In this document: one piece after another, positions 19,971-29,824 of the stretch | How the letters are laid out: every line of letters begins with the position of its first letter | Numbering within the stretch: the stretch's first letter is position 1 | The notes under the pieces: generated by a model | Seen by the model: the letters and a program-made list of their open reading frames with translations, nothing else | Told to the model about the DNA's origin: nothing | The model's database searches: none | Origin: an uncultured bacterium | GTDB lineage: Bacteria > Bacteroidota > Bacteroidia > Bacteroidales > Bacteroidaceae | Assembly: GCA_945829425.1 (NCBI GenBank) | Contig: CALZUQ010000027.1 | Coordinates: 1-36,375, forward strand | Length of the DNA stretch: 36,375 bases | Direction: 5' to 3' | Made by a program: the position numbers and the translations under genes

Positions 19971-21458
19971 ATGTCTCAGAAACAATATAACATACAGGAA
20001 CAAAAGCAGATACAGCAACAAAGACTGTCACCCCTGCAGGTGCAGACGGTGAGGATGCTGGAGATGCCGCTGACACAGATGGAGGACTATATCGAGCAGG
20101 AGATAGAGATAAACCCTTCGTTAGAGGCGGACTACAGCCATGGCGACGACGAACTGGAAACGTATGACAGACAGCAGCAGAGCGACGAGAGCGAGAGAAG
20201 ACAGGACGCTCTCGACGACGCACTGGAACGCATAGGGCAAGACGACAGAATGGAGGACACGACACCGCTGTCTGACGATTTCAACCCCACACAGAATTAT
20301 TATGAGGAGAAGAATTATCAGGAAGCGGGAAGCACGACGTCGTTCATAGAAAACCTATACGAACAGATGAGGGAGGAAGAGCTGAACGATACGGAAAGAA
20401 GCATCATGGAATATCTCATAGGATCGCTGGACAACGACGGACTGCTGAGAAAGGACATTGCTGCCGTAAGCGACGAGCTGGCGTTCAGAGAGGGACTGTA
20501 TGTGGAGCCGGAGGAAGTGGAGGACGTGCTCCACAGACTGCAGGAGTTCTATCCGCCGGGAGTCGGAGCACGCTCGCTGAGGGAGTGTCTCACTCTACAG
20601 GTGGAACGCATGAGGGGCACGAAGACAAACATGATGATGTATGACGTGCTGACAAAATGTTATGACGACTTCATAAACAACAGATGGGACAAGATATGCC
20701 GGACACTGAAAATGTCTGAGGCACAGGCGGAAACGGTAAGGAAAGAGATAAGGCACACACTGAACCCTAAGCCGGGAGCGGCGTTCGGAGAGGTGCAGGG
20801 AAGGTCGTTGGAACAGGTAACGCCGGACTTCATCGTTTACGTCAACGACAACGGGACGATAGCATTCGAAATGAACAGAGGGAAAATGCCGACACTGCAG
20901 ATAGTGCAAAAGGACGAAGAGATGATAGAAAGCCTGCAATACGCCAACAGCAAGGCGGAGAGAGAGGCACTGGCTTTCACGCAGCAGTATGTCGACAGAG
21001 GAAAGATGTTCATAGAGGCAATAAGGCAGCGAAACGAGACGATGATGAGGACGATGAAGGAGATAATCATTCAACAGAGGGAATATATCCTTTCTGGAGA
21101 TGACGCTGACCTGAAACCGATGCTGCTGAAAGACGTGGCAGAAAAGACAGGATATGACATCTCGACAATATCGCGCGTCTCACGGTCAAAATACGTACAG
21201 ACACCATGGGGAATAGTGCCGCTGAAGCACTTCTTCAACGAGGGATATGACACGGGAACGGGGGACGCCATAGCAACAAAGACAATAAAAAACGCTCTGA
21301 AGGAAATAATTGAAAAAGAAGACAATAAGTCTCCGCTGTCCGACGACAAGCTGACAGCAATAATGAAGGAAAAAGGTTTCCCTATAGCAAGAAGGACCAT
21401 AGCAAAATACAGGGAGCAGATGGGAATACCTGTGGCAAGGATGAGAAAAAAAATATAG
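19971..21458 (+). CDS. rpoN: RNA polymerase sigma-54 factor
   Basis: A 495-residue sigma-54. The Gln-rich region I is at the N-terminus (QEQKQIQQQRLSPLQVQTVRML...EIEINPSLE), then an acidic region II. The core-binding domain follows, then the HTH (LKDVAEKTGYDISTISRVSR, ending VQTPWGIVPLKHFF), and the RpoN box ARRTIAKYRE at about residues 473-482. Complete. It needs enhancer-binding ATPases, none of which is in this window. Confidence 0.96.
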   Translation: MSQKQYNIQEQKQIQQQRLSPLQVQTVRMLEMPLTQMEDYIEQEIEINPSLEADYSHGDDELETYDRQQQSDESERRQDALDDALERIGQDDRMEDTTPLSDDFNPTQNYYEEKNYQEAGSTTSFIENLYEQMREEELNDTERSIMEYLIGSLDNDGLLRKDIAAVSDELAFREGLYVEPEEVEDVLHRLQEFYPPGVGARSLRECLTLQVERMRGTKTNMMMYDVLTKCYDDFINNRWDKICRTLKMSEAQAETVRKEIRHTLNPKPGAAFGEVQGRSLEQVTPDFIVYVNDNGTIAFEMNRGKMPTLQIVQKDEEMIESLQYANSKAEREALAFTQQYVDRGKMFIEAIRQRNETMMRTMKEIIIQQREYILSGDDADLKPMLLKDVAEKTGYDISTISRVSRSKYVQTPWGIVPLKHFFNEGYDTGTGDAIATKTIKNALKEIIEKEDNKSPLSDDKLTAIMKEKGFPIARRTIAKYREQMGIPVARMRKKI

Positions 21459-21468
21459 AAAAAAAGAA

Positions 21469-22071
21469 ATGTTGGTATTATCACGCATCCTGAGCATCAT
21501 GTTCACACCATTCTATCTTCCTTTGGTGTGCATGGGAGCATTGTTTCTGCTAACGTATCTCAACATGCTGCCATGGCAGTATAAGCTGCAGATATCGTTG
21601 CTGACGTATTTCTTCACGATACTCCTTCCTACGGTACTGATACGAATGTACCGCACATACCACGGCAAGAAACTCTTCCACATGAGCAAGAGGGAGAAGA
21701 GAATGGTGCCATACATAATAAGCATTCTCTCATACCTGACATTCTATGAGATAATGAGATACCTCAGAGTGCCGCATTTCATGGCGACAATAGTCGTGGC
21801 GGCTCTGCTGATACAGATAGTCTGCGCCATGATAAACCTCAAGATGAAGATTTCGACACATACCGCGGCAATAGGAGGTGTCGTGGGAGGAGTGGCGGCG
21901 TTCTCGTTAATCATAGGCTTCAACGCCATAGGATGGATATCCGTGCTCACGATAATAGGAGGAATGGTAGGCACGGCACGCATGATACTGAGAATACACT
22001 CGCTGGCTGAGGTATGCTGCGGATTTCTCGTAGGATTGGTAACGACATTCATGACGGTGATTTTTCTGTGA
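21469..22071 (+). CDS. PAP2-like integral membrane protein
   Basis: A 200-residue protein with about six membrane segments. The C-terminal half has KISTHTAAIGG and then RMILRIHSLAEVCCGFLVG, resembling motifs 2 and 3 of the PAP2 phosphatase superfamily (S-x-H, then R-x5-H). The first motif (K-x6-RP) is reduced to KRMVPY, so activity is uncertain. Possible substrates are lipid phosphates such as undecaprenyl pyrophosphate. It begins 10 bp after rpoN. Confidence 0.72.
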   Translation: MLVLSRILSIMFTPFYLPLVCMGALFLLTYLNMLPWQYKLQISLLTYFFTILLPTVLIRMYRTYHGKKLFHMSKREKRMVPYIISILSYLTFYEIMRYLRVPHFMATIVVAALLIQIVCAMINLKMKISTHTAAIGGVVGGVAAFSLIIGFNAIGWISVLTIIGGMVGTARMILRIHSLAEVCCGFLVGLVTTFMTVIFL

Positions 22072-22187
22072 CGGTGGGGACTTATCCTCCGGACCCAATG
22101 AACAGGGGAAGGAACTATGAAATTGATGAGACTTGTCGAATAAGTAACCATAAAAATATAACAAACAAAAATAGCAAAAAGAAAACA

Positions 22188-22697
22188 ATGACTCCTATCG
22201 TATCTATTATCATGGGCAGCACAAGCGACCTGCCCATAATGGAAAAAGCAATGAAATTTCTTGATGAGCAGCAGATACCTTTTGAGGTGAATGCGCTCTC
22301 AGCACATAGAACACCGGAAGCGGTGGAGACATTCGCAAGACAAGCGGAAGGAAGGGGTGTGAAGGTGATAATAGCGGCAGCAGGAATGGCAGCGGCACTG
22401 CCGGGCGTCATAGCTGCTTCAACAACACTGCCGGTAATAGGAGTGCCCATAAAGGGAAGCGTGCTCGACGGAGTAGATGCGCTGTACTCTATACTGCAGA
22501 TGCCTCCGGGAATACCTGTCGCTACGGTAGCCATAAACGGGGCTATGAACGCTGCTATTCTCGCCATGCAGATACTGGCACTCTCTGACACAGAGATAGC
22601 ACAGCGATTTGCTGAGTACAAGGCTTCGCTCTGCAAGAAGATAGAAAAAGCCAACATCGACCTCAAAGAGGTGAAATACAAGTTTAAGACAAACTGA
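22188..22697 (+). CDS. purE: N5-carboxyaminoimidazole ribonucleotide mutase
   Basis: A 169-residue class I PurE that converts N5-CAIR to CAIR in purine synthesis. The motifs IIMGSTSDLP, SAHRTPE and AAAGMAAALPG and the following PVIGVPIKGS are all present. The frame is open upstream to 22014, but that would overlap the previous gene; ATG 22188 with an A-rich leader is the start. ispG follows after 2 bp. Confidence 0.95.
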   Translation: MTPIVSIIMGSTSDLPIMEKAMKFLDEQQIPFEVNALSAHRTPEAVETFARQAEGRGVKVIIAAAGMAAALPGVIAASTTLPVIGVPIKGSVLDGVDALYSILQMPPGIPVATVAINGAMNAAILAMQILALSDTEIAQRFAEYKASLCKKIEKANIDLKEVKYKFKTN

Positions 22698-22699
22698 CT

Positions 22700-24073
22700 A
22701 TGCAACGGCGAAAGACTACCATAACACGCGTTGGAGACATAGCAATAGGTGGAGAAAACCCTATACGCATACAGTCTATGACGACGACGAACACCAACGA
22801 CACAAAGGCATGTGTGGAACAGGCAAAGAGAATAATACATGCCGGCGGAGAGCTGGTGAGACTGACGACACAGGGCGTGAGGGAGGCAGAGAACATGAAA
22901 AACATCTCTGAAGAACTCAGGAAAGAGGGCTTTAGGACACCTCTCGTAGCTGACGTTCACTTCAACGCCAAGGTGGCGGATGTGGCGGCAGTATATTGCG
23001 AGAAGGTAAGGATAAACCCTGGAAACTACGTTGATCCGGCACGTACGTTCAAGACATTGGAATACAGCGATGAGGAATATTCCGCTGAGCTGCAGAAGAT
23101 TGAGTCACGCTTCATTCCGTTTCTGGAGATATGCCGAAAGAACAATACGGCGGTAAGGATTGGCGTAAACCATGGGTCGTTGTCTGACCGCATCATGTCA
23201 CGCTATGGCGACACTCCGGAAGGCATAGTGGAGTCGTGTATGGAATTTCTGCGGATATGTCAGAGGGAACACTTCGACAACGTGGTGATTTCGATAAAGG
23301 CATCGAACACTGTGGTGATGGTGCAGTCAGTGAGACTCCTCGTAAAAGCTATGGAAAAGGAGGACATGCACTACCCGCTGCACCTCGGAGTGACGGAAGC
23401 AGGAGAGGGGGAGGACGGAAGGATAAAGTCGGCAACAGGAATAGGGGCACTGCTTACGGAGGGAATAGGAGACACTATACGTGTGTCACTGTCTGAAGAG
23501 CCGGAGGAGGAAATCCCGGTAGCACGCAAACTGGTGAGCTTCATAGCAGAATGTGCTGAGAAGAGAGAGAAAAGCAGAATAGACGACGACACGCTGACGT
23601 TGGAATTTGACGAGGAGAACTACGAAGACCTACAGTTGAAAGCAGCAATGACGGCAGGGGCGATTCTCATAGACCGTAAAGCACATAACCTGCTGATAAT
23701 TAACCAAGGAAAGCCACAGAAAGAACTGGCTGACGCCATTCTTCAGGCGGCAAGGATAAAGTTTACAAAGCCGGAATTTATCTCTTGTCCGGGATGTGGA
23801 CGAACACTTTACGACCTGAAGACAACAATAGCGGAGATAAAGGAGGCGATATTCAGAGAGGCGGAAAGCGACAAAAGATTTCAGACACTGAAAATAGGTA
23901 TCATGGGATGTATTGTCAACGGACCAGGGGAAATGGCGGATGCAGACTTCGGATATGTCGGAGCAGGACCGGGAAAAGTGTCACTGTACAGGCAGAAAGA
24001 ATGTATAGAGAAAAACATTCCTACTGACAACGCTGTGGAGAAACTCATAGAACTCATAAAGAAAAGCCTGTGA
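22700..24073 (+). CDS. ispG: 4-hydroxy-3-methylbut-2-enyl diphosphate synthase
   Basis: A 457-residue IspG (GcpE) of the MEP isoprenoid pathway. The TIM barrel is N-terminal (IQSMTTTNTND, VADVHFN, GVNHGSLSDR). The [4Fe-4S] domain is C-terminal, with Cys363 and Cys366 in SCPGCGRT and Cys404 in MGCIVNGPGE. E. coli IspG has the first cysteine at 270, so about 90 extra residues lie between barrel and cluster domain. Typical Bacteroidota enzymes carry a much longer inserted domain of about 250 residues there, so this one looks like an intermediate or shortened insert. It is translated directly after purE (2-bp gap). Confidence 0.93.
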   Translation: MQRRKTTITRVGDIAIGGENPIRIQSMTTTNTNDTKACVEQAKRIIHAGGELVRLTTQGVREAENMKNISEELRKEGFRTPLVADVHFNAKVADVAAVYCEKVRINPGNYVDPARTFKTLEYSDEEYSAELQKIESRFIPFLEICRKNNTAVRIGVNHGSLSDRIMSRYGDTPEGIVESCMEFLRICQREHFDNVVISIKASNTVVMVQSVRLLVKAMEKEDMHYPLHLGVTEAGEGEDGRIKSATGIGALLTEGIGDTIRVSLSEEPEEEIPVARKLVSFIAECAEKREKSRIDDDTLTLEFDEENYEDLQLKAAMTAGAILIDRKAHNLLIINQGKPQKELADAILQAARIKFTKPEFISCPGCGRTLYDLKTTIAEIKEAIFREAESDKRFQTLKIGIMGCIVNGPGEMADADFGYVGAGPGKVSLYRQKECIEKNIPTDNAVEKLIELIKKSL

Positions 24074-24103
24074 GATAAAAAATATCCCTTCATCACTATA
24101 ACA

Positions 24104-24130
24104 TAACCTTAACACCTTAACACCTTAACT
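24104..24130 (+). repeat. octamer CCTTAACA array after ispG
   Basis: Three CCTTAAC cores at 8-bp spacing, preceded by CTTCATCACTA, which also occurs in the 14-bp repeats at 12001. From 24131 to the terminator at 24236 I see no further feature. Confidence 0.85.
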
Positions 24131-24235
24131 TCTCCATTATCACCCCTATCACCGTATTCGAAAGGTGAATTAAAAAAGATAAGCTTGTAGAGAGATAAAA
24201 GAATGAAGGCGTTATCGTATTAATATAAGTTAATT

Positions 24236-24271
24236 AAACCCACGATATTCTAAATATACCGTGGGTTTTTT
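24236..24271 (+). terminator. intrinsic terminator between ispG and leuS
   Basis: A 9-bp stem AAACCCACG/CGTGGGTTT with an inner ATAT/ATAT pairing, ending in a T-run to 24271. It closes the purE-ispG unit. Confidence 0.85.
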
Positions 24272-24272
24272 G

Positions 24273-24281
24273 TATCTTTGC
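24273..24281 (+). promoter_or_regulatory. -7 box ahead of leuS
   Basis: TATCTTTGC directly after the terminator; no clear TTTG at the usual distance. Transcription would start near 24288, about 89 nt before the leuS ATG. Confidence 0.5.
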
Positions 24282-24376
24282 GTGTTAATTTACATATAAA
24301 AGATGTGTGACACATTCTCTGCACAGGAAAAGAAAGAAAAGGATGCAGAAAAACACGTCAAAAAAATATTTAAGAA

Positions 24377-27211
24377 ATGGAATATAACTTTAGAGAAATT
24401 GAGAAAAAATGGCATAGAGAATGGGTGAAAAACGAGACGTATAAAGTAACCCTTGATGCGGAGAAAAAGAAATTCTACGTCCTGAACATGTTCCCCTACC
24501 CTTCTGGTGCAGGACTGCATGTAGGACACCCGTTGGGATATATCGCAAGCGACATTTATGCCAGATATAAGCGACAGCAGGGATATAACGTCCTGAACCC
24601 TATGGGATATGACGCTTACGGACTGCCTGCGGAACAGTATGCCATACAGACGGGACAGCATCCGGAGAAAACGACTTTCGAGAATATTGACAGATACCGC
24701 CAGCAGTTGGACAAGATAGGCTTCTGCTTCGACTGGAGCCGTGAGGTACGCACATGCTCTCCGGAATACTATCACTGGACACAATGGGCGTTCCAGAAGA
24801 TGTTCAACTCTTTCTTCTGCAACACATGCCAGAAAGCTCAACCTATAGAAAAACTCATCAGACATTTCGAAGAAAAAGGCTCTGAAGGTCTCGACGTAGC
24901 AGAGAGCGAGCACCTCGTATTCTCAGCAGAGGAATGGAAAAACATGAGCGAGAAGGAGAAAGACAGCACGCTGATGAACTATCGCATAGCATTCCTCGGA
25001 GAGACAATGGTGAACTGGTGTGCAGGACTCGGTACGGTGCTTGCCAACGACGAGGTGGTGGACGGAGTGAGCGTAAGAGGCGGATTCCCTGTCGAGCAGA
25101 AGAAAATGAGACAATGGTGTCTGAGGGTCTCAGCTTACAGTCAGAGACTGCTTGACGGACTGGAGAAGATAGAATGGAGCGACTCTATAAAAGAGACACA
25201 GAAAAACTGGATAGGACGATCGGAGGGAGCAGAGATAGTTTTCAAGGTTGCAGACTCTGACAAGGAGTTCACAATATTCACGACACGTGCTGACACCATG
25301 TTCGGAGTAACGTTCATGGTGCTCGCTCCGGAAAGTGAGCTGGTGGACATACTGACGACAGAAGAGCAGCGTAAGGAAGTGGAGGAATACGTGAAGTATG
25401 TCAAAGGACGTACAGAGCGTGAGCGAATGATAAACCACAAGGTTACAGGAGTATTCTCAGGATCGTATGCCATAAATCCTTTCACAGGCGAGAAGAACCC
25501 TATATGGATTTCAGAATACGTCCTGGCAGGATACGGCACAGGAGCAATAATGGCTGTTCCGGCTCACGACAGCCGTGACTACGCTTTCGCAAAGCATTTC
25601 GGCCTGCCGATCATACCGCTTGTAGAGGGTGCCGACGTTTCTGAAGAGTCGTATGACGCAAAGGAAGGTATAGTGACAAACTCTCCGCGAAAGGGCGTAG
25701 AACCATATATTGACTTCTCACTGAACGGAAAGACAATAAAGGAGGCAATAGCGGCAACAAAGGAATATGTCAAAGCACATAACCTCGGAAGGGTGAAAGT
25801 GAACTACCGCTTGCGTGACGCCATATTCTCACGTCAGAGATATTGGGGAGAGCCGTTCCCTGTGTATTATAAGAACGGCATAGCCACAATGATACCTGAA
25901 GAGTGCCTGCCGGTAAGACTGCCACAGGTAGACAAGTTCCAGCCAACAGAGACAGGAGAACCTCCACTCGGCAATGCACAGATATGGGCATGGGACGAGA
26001 AAGAGAGAAAAATCGTCGACAAGGCTCTCATTGACGAGAAGACGGTATTCCCTATAGAGCTGTTTACCATGCCTGGATTTGCCGGTTCTTCGGCGTATTA
26101 CCTGAGATATATGGATCCTCGCAACGACAAGGCTCTGCTCTCGGAAGAGGCGGCAGAATACTGGCAGAACGTAGACCTGTATGTAGGAGGTTCGGAACAT
26201 GCTACAGGACACCTGATATATTCACGCTTCTGGAACAAATTCCTCTTCGACCTCGGCGTAAGCAAGAAAGAAGAGCCGTTCCAGAAACTTGTCAACCAAG
26301 GCATGATACAAGGCCGCTCAAACTTCGTTTACCGCATAAAGAATACGAACACGTTCGTGACACTTGAGGAGAAGGACAAACATGACGTGACACCTATTCA
26401 TGTCGACGTGAACATTGTCAGCAACGACATTCTCGACATTGAAGGCTTCAAAGCATGGAGACCGGAATACAACAACGCGGAATTTATTCTGAACGCAGAA
26501 GGAAACTACAAATGCGGATGGGCTGTAGAGAAAATGTCAAAGTCGATGTTCAACGTCGTAAATCCTGACATGATAGTAGAGAAATACGGTGCTGACACTC
26601 TGCGTCTCTATGAGATGTTCCTCGGGCCGGTAGAACAGTCGAAGCCATGGGACACAAACGGAATAGACGGGTGTCACAGATTCCTGAAGAAATTCTGGGG
26701 ACTCTTCTACGACCGCACAGGACAATTCCTGCCAGCTGACCAAAAGCCTACAACAGACGAGGAAAAGGCACTGCACAAACTCATCAAGAAGGTAAGCAAC
26801 GACATAGAACAGTTCTCGTACAACACTTCGATAGCAGCATTCATGACAGCTGTCAACGAATTGTCTAAATGTCGAAGCAGAGAAGTATTGAAAACTCTCG
26901 TGGTACTCATAGCACCTTTTGCACCACATATAGCAGAAGAACTGTGGAGCATATTGGGAGAAAACGGTACAGTATGCGACGCACAGTGGCCTGCATGGGA
27001 CGAAGAGAAGATGAAGGACTCAGAGATAACCATGCCGGTACAGTTCTGCGGAAAGACACGCTTCACAATACAGCTGCCTGCCGGAGTAGGTCGTGAGGAG
27101 GCGGAGAAAGCGGCACTCGCCGACGAAAGGACAGCACGCTATACTGAAGGAAAGCAGATTGTCAAGGTTATAGTAGTGCCAGGAAGAATAATAAATATCG
27201 TAATAAAGTAA
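24377..27211 (+). CDS. leuS: leucyl-tRNA synthetase
   Basis: A 944-residue class Ia synthetase. The HIGH motif is HVGH at residues 48-51 within [16 protein letters not shown]. The editing (CP1) domain has [12 protein letters not shown] and [19 protein letters not shown], and the KMSKS motif follows [14 protein letters not shown] (near residue 719). The C-terminal anticodon-binding and end domains are present. Length is typical for the Bacteroidota. It is preceded by a terminator and its own promoter and followed by a strong hairpin. Confidence 0.96.
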   Translation: MEYNFREIEKKWHREWVKNETYKVTLDAEKKKFYVLNMFPYPSGAGLHVGHPLGYIASDIYARYKRQQGYNVLNPMGYDAYGLPAEQYAIQTGQHPEKTTFENIDRYRQQLDKIGFCFDWSREVRTCSPEYYHWTQWAFQKMFNSFFCNTCQKAQPIEKLIRHFEEKGSEGLDVAESEHLVFSAEEWKNMSEKEKDSTLMNYRIAFLGETMVNWCAGLGTVLANDEVVDGVSVRGGFPVEQKKMRQWCLRVSAYSQRLLDGLEKIEWSDSIKETQKNWIGRSEGAEIVFKVADSDKEFTIFTTRADTMFGVTFMVLAPESELVDILTTEEQRKEVEEYVKYVKGRTERERMINHKVTGVFSGSYAINPFTGEKNPIWISEYVLAGYGTGAIMAVPAHDSRDYAFAKHFGLPIIPLVEGADVSEESYDAKEGIVTNSPRKGVEPYIDFSLNGKTIKEAIAATKEYVKAHNLGRVKVNYRLRDAIFSRQRYWGEPFPVYYKNGIATMIPEECLPVRLPQVDKFQPTETGEPPLGNAQIWAWDEKERKIVDKALIDEKTVFPIELFTMPGFAGSSAYYLRYMDPRNDKALLSEEAAEYWQNVDLYVGGSEHATGHLIYSRFWNKFLFDLGVSKKEEPFQKLVNQGMIQGRSNFVYRIKNTNTFVTLEEKDKHDVTPIHVDVNIVSNDILDIEGFKAWRPEYNNAEFILNAEGNYKCGWAVEKMSKSMFNVVNPDMIVEKYGADTLRLYEMFLGPVEQSKPWDTNGIDGCHRFLKKFWGLFYDRTGQFLPADQKPTTDEEKALHKLIKKVSNDIEQFSYNTSIAAFMTAVNELSKCRSREVLKTLVVLIAPFAPHIAEELWSILGENGTVCDAQWPAWDEEKMKDSEITMPVQFCGKTRFTIQLPAGVGREEAEKAALADERTARYTEGKQIVKVIVVPGRIINIVIK

Positions 27212-27220
27212 ACAACGATA

Positions 27221-27252
27221 ATAGTTGGGGTTATGCTCATAATCCCAACTAT
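27221..27252. other. 14-bp hairpin after leuS without T-run
   Basis: Arms 27221-27234 and 27239-27252 (ATAGTTGGGGTTAT and its complement with one G-U pair) with a GCTC tetraloop start 10 bp after the leuS stop. No T-run follows, so it may be an mRNA 3' protective element or a processed or factor-dependent terminator. Confidence 0.65.
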
Positions 27253-27256
27253 ATTG

Positions 27257-27316
27257 AGGTAGGTTCTATTAATTACAATTCTCCGTTGAATTACTTTAAA
27301 GCAAATTATCAGAACC
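27257..27316 (+). promoter_or_regulatory. AGGTAGGTTCTAT motif with matching AGAACC
   Basis: The 18-bp motif of 18623 recurs here (27257-27274), and its GGTTCT can pair with AGAACC at 27311-27316, 10 bp before the next start codon. It is a candidate leader structure of the fusion gene. Confidence 0.4.
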
Positions 27317-27326
27317 CACATAAACA

Positions 27327-28877
27327 ATGCCCGGCTTAATGTCATATAAGACCATTATGTTTGACAAGAAATTCATTCTACACGAAATACGTGACTACCT
27401 CATGGTAGCTATAGCGACACTCATGTATGCCTTTGCCGTAACAGCTTTCATGCTGCCTTACGGACTGGCAACAGGAGGTGTGGCAGGTATCTCAGCAATC
27501 ATTTTCTACGCCACAGGACTGAAGATACAAATATCGTACGCCGCAATAAACGCTGCTTTCCTCATCATGGCAGCGAAAATCGTGGGGTTACGCTTCTGTC
27601 TGAAGACGATATGGGGATTTGGTACTATAACACTATGGTTGTGGGTATGCCAGAATATCATGGAGGACCCTGTAACTCACGAGCTTCCGAAGCTTATTGG
27701 CGACGAAATGTTTATGGCATGCGTATTGGGTGCCATACTCGAAGGCATGGGATTAAGTATCAGTTTCTACTTCAACGGCTCAACGGGTGGTACAGACATC
27801 ATAGCAGCATGTATAAACAAATACAAGGAGGTGTCTCTCGGACAAATCCTTATGGTATGCGATATTCTCATAGTATCAAGCTGTTACCTAGTGTTTCACG
27901 ACATACAGCGCGTGATATTCGGATATGTTCTGCTTATTGTGGCTGCCATAACACTCGACTACTTTACACGACGTTTCCACCAGGCTGTAGAGTTCAAGAT
28001 ATTCTCACGTAACCACTCTGCCATTGCTGACGCCATAAACAAAAAAGGCTTCGGAGTGACGCTTCTGGACGGTTTCGGATGGTACACCAAGACAACCAGA
28101 AAAGTGCTGGTATGTATCTGCAACAAGAGATATTCAGAGACTATCATGAGAGAGATAAAACGCGTAGACCCTACGTGCTTTGTTTCCATTACCAACGCAC
28201 AGAATGTGTATGGTGAGGGCTTCGATATCATGAAGACAAAGGTAAAGGGACAGAAGCCTATCATTGTCTTCGCTACAAACAACGCAAACAAACTGCGTGA
28301 GGTACGCGAGATACTAAGCGACAGATTTGAGGTGAGGTCGCTGAAAGAGGTGGGGTGTATGGATGAACTGCCTGAGACTCACGAAACTCTGGAAGAGAAC
28401 GCCATGCAGAAAGCACGTCATATAGCGAAGTTCTATGGCTTTGACTGTTTCTCTGACGATACAGGACTGGAGGTGGAGGCACTCAACGGAGCACCGGGAG
28501 TATATTCTGCACGTTATGCTAACATAAACGACCCGGACTATTACGACCCGCTACTTGACAAGACAAAAGACCATGACTCAAAGGCAAACATGCGCAAGCT
28601 GCTTGCCAAGATGAAGGGAAAGGAAAACAGGAAAGCACAATTCCGTACCTCCATTGCCTTGATATACAAAGGAAAAGAATATTATTTCGAAGGAATAGTA
28701 AAAGGAAAAATAGCTGAAGAGGAGAAGGGAAACATGGGCTTCGGATATGACCCGGTATTCATTCCTGAAGGTTACGACGCTTCGTTTGCAGAACTCAGTT
28801 CGGAGGTGAAGAACAAAATCTCACACCGTGCTTTGGCAATAGAGAAACTCGCTGAGTTTCTAAAAGAAAAAAAATAA
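27327..28877 (+). CDS. rdgB: YitT family membrane protein fused to RdgB/HAM1 non-canonical purine NTP pyrophosphatase
   Basis: A 516-residue frame holding two proteins that are normally separate. Residues about 1-307 are a YitT family membrane protein: five to six hydrophobic segments with [11 protein letters not shown] and [11 protein letters not shown], and a DUF2179 domain ([11 protein letters not shown]). Residues about 311-516 are RdgB/HAM1: FATNNANK from 315, [23 protein letters not shown] from 376 and FGYDPVF from 472. RdgB removes ITP, dITP and XTP from the nucleotide pool. The join ([20 protein letters not shown]) has no linker. An in-frame ATG at 28230 could allow a separate 216-residue RdgB from the same mRNA. 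A lost stop codon or a sequencing error are alternatives to a true fusion. Confidence 0.85.
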   Translation: MPGLMSYKTIMFDKKFILHEIRDYLMVAIATLMYAFAVTAFMLPYGLATGGVAGISAIIFYATGLKIQISYAAINAAFLIMAAKIVGLRFCLKTIWGFGTITLWLWVCQNIMEDPVTHELPKLIGDEMFMACVLGAILEGMGLSISFYFNGSTGGTDIIAACINKYKEVSLGQILMVCDILIVSSCYLVFHDIQRVIFGYVLLIVAAITLDYFTRRFHQAVEFKIFSRNHSAIADAINKKGFGVTLLDGFGWYTKTTRKVLVCICNKRYSETIMREIKRVDPTCFVSITNAQNVYGEGFDIMKTKVKGQKPIIVFATNNANKLREVREILSDRFEVRSLKEVGCMDELPETHETLEENAMQKARHIAKFYGFDCFSDDTGLEVEALNGAPGVYSARYANINDPDYYDPLLDKTKDHDSKANMRKLLAKMKGKENRKAQFRTSIALIYKGKEYYFEGIVKGKIAEEEKGNMGFGYDPVFIPEGYDASFAELSSEVKNKISHRALAIEKLAEFLKEKK

Positions 28878-28886
28878 TTCATGATA

Positions 28887-28920
28887 GGGAACAGACGTTG
28901 TAAATGTCTGTTCTCTTTCT
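28887..28920 (+). terminator. terminator-like hairpin after the fusion gene
   Basis: A 10-bp stem with one G-U pair (28887-28896 and 28906-28915) and a 9-nt loop, followed by TTTCT. It starts 9 bp after the rdgB stop. Confidence 0.7.
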
Positions 28921-28932
28921 GACAATAAGAAT

Positions 28933-29814
28933 ATGATTACAGCATCAATAGTAACATATAAACATCACTTCCTTGATATCGAACCGGTATTGCGTAGCCT
29001 GCTGGCATCACCGGTAGACATAATATATATCATTGACCATTCCGTAGACATCATGCCGGAGCTGTTGCAGGAACTGGAAGAGTTCCGCTCGCGGGTATTC
29101 ACAGGTGAGCCAATACTGAAAGAGAAGGTCGATAAGGGTCTTAAGATGATATATCTCCCACACCACAACAACGGATACGGAGGAGGTCATAATGTCGCAA
29201 TAAAACAGGCTATAACAGTAGGAAGTGAATACCATATAGTTGTTAATCCGGATATATGGTTCGGGCCACGTGTTGTCCCGGCATTGAAAAAATATATGGA
29301 CAGCCACAAGAATGTTGCACACATGATGCCAAAAATTCTCTTTCCTAACGGACAGATACAACGTCTTGCAAAGATGCTCCCTACTCCATTCAATATCTTC
29401 GGAAGAGCATGTATGCCTCCCGCATTGATAAAGAAGGAAAACGACATCTTCGAACTCACTCACTCCGGTTTTACCATGACGCTCAACGTGCCGTTCCTCT
29501 CAGGATGTTTTATGTTTTTCAGAACATCAGTGCTGAAGGAACTGGAAGGCTTTGACGAAAGGTTTTTCCTTTATGCAGAAGACATAGACATAACACGACG
29601 TATGCACCAAAGATACCAGACTCTGTATTATCCTGAGGTACCTGTCTACCATAAGTTCTCACGCGCCTCACACCATAGCATGAGACTGTTCTTCATACAT
29701 ATTATGAACATCATAAAGTATTTCAACAAATGGGGATGGTTCTATGACGAAGAGCGTGACATGATAAACAAAAGACTGGAAGAACAAATTCAAATGGGTG
29801 GAATAAAGGATTAA
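28933..29814 (+). CDS. glycosyltransferase family 2 (rhamnosyltransferase-like)
   Basis: A 293-residue GT-A enzyme. The N-terminal strand ITASIVTYKHH and the LPHHNNGYGGGHNVAIKQA motif bind the nucleotide sugar. The NPD motif is in HIVVNPDIWFG (in place of DxD), and ERFFLYAEDIDITRR holds the catalytic-type acidic residues. This subgroup resembles Wbb-type rhamnosyltransferases of O-antigen loci. No membrane segment. It precedes the PorZ-like gene by 10 bp, so the two may be co-expressed. Confidence 0.87.
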   Translation: MITASIVTYKHHFLDIEPVLRSLLASPVDIIYIIDHSVDIMPELLQELEEFRSRVFTGEPILKEKVDKGLKMIYLPHHNNGYGGGHNVAIKQAITVGSEYHIVVNPDIWFGPRVVPALKKYMDSHKNVAHMMPKILFPNGQIQRLAKMLPTPFNIFGRACMPPALIKKENDIFELTHSGFTMTLNVPFLSGCFMFFRTSVLKELEGFDERFFLYAEDIDITRRMHQRYQTLYYPEVPVYHKFSRASHHSMRLFFIHIMNIIKYFNKWGWFYDEERDMINKRLEEQIQMGGIKD

Positions 29815-29824
29815 GACAATTATT

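Noticed and set aside
24303..24428. Small 41-codon ORF ahead of leuS
   Set aside because: It overlaps the leuS start out of frame, is Lys-rich as expected for an A-rich leader, and has no supporting signal.
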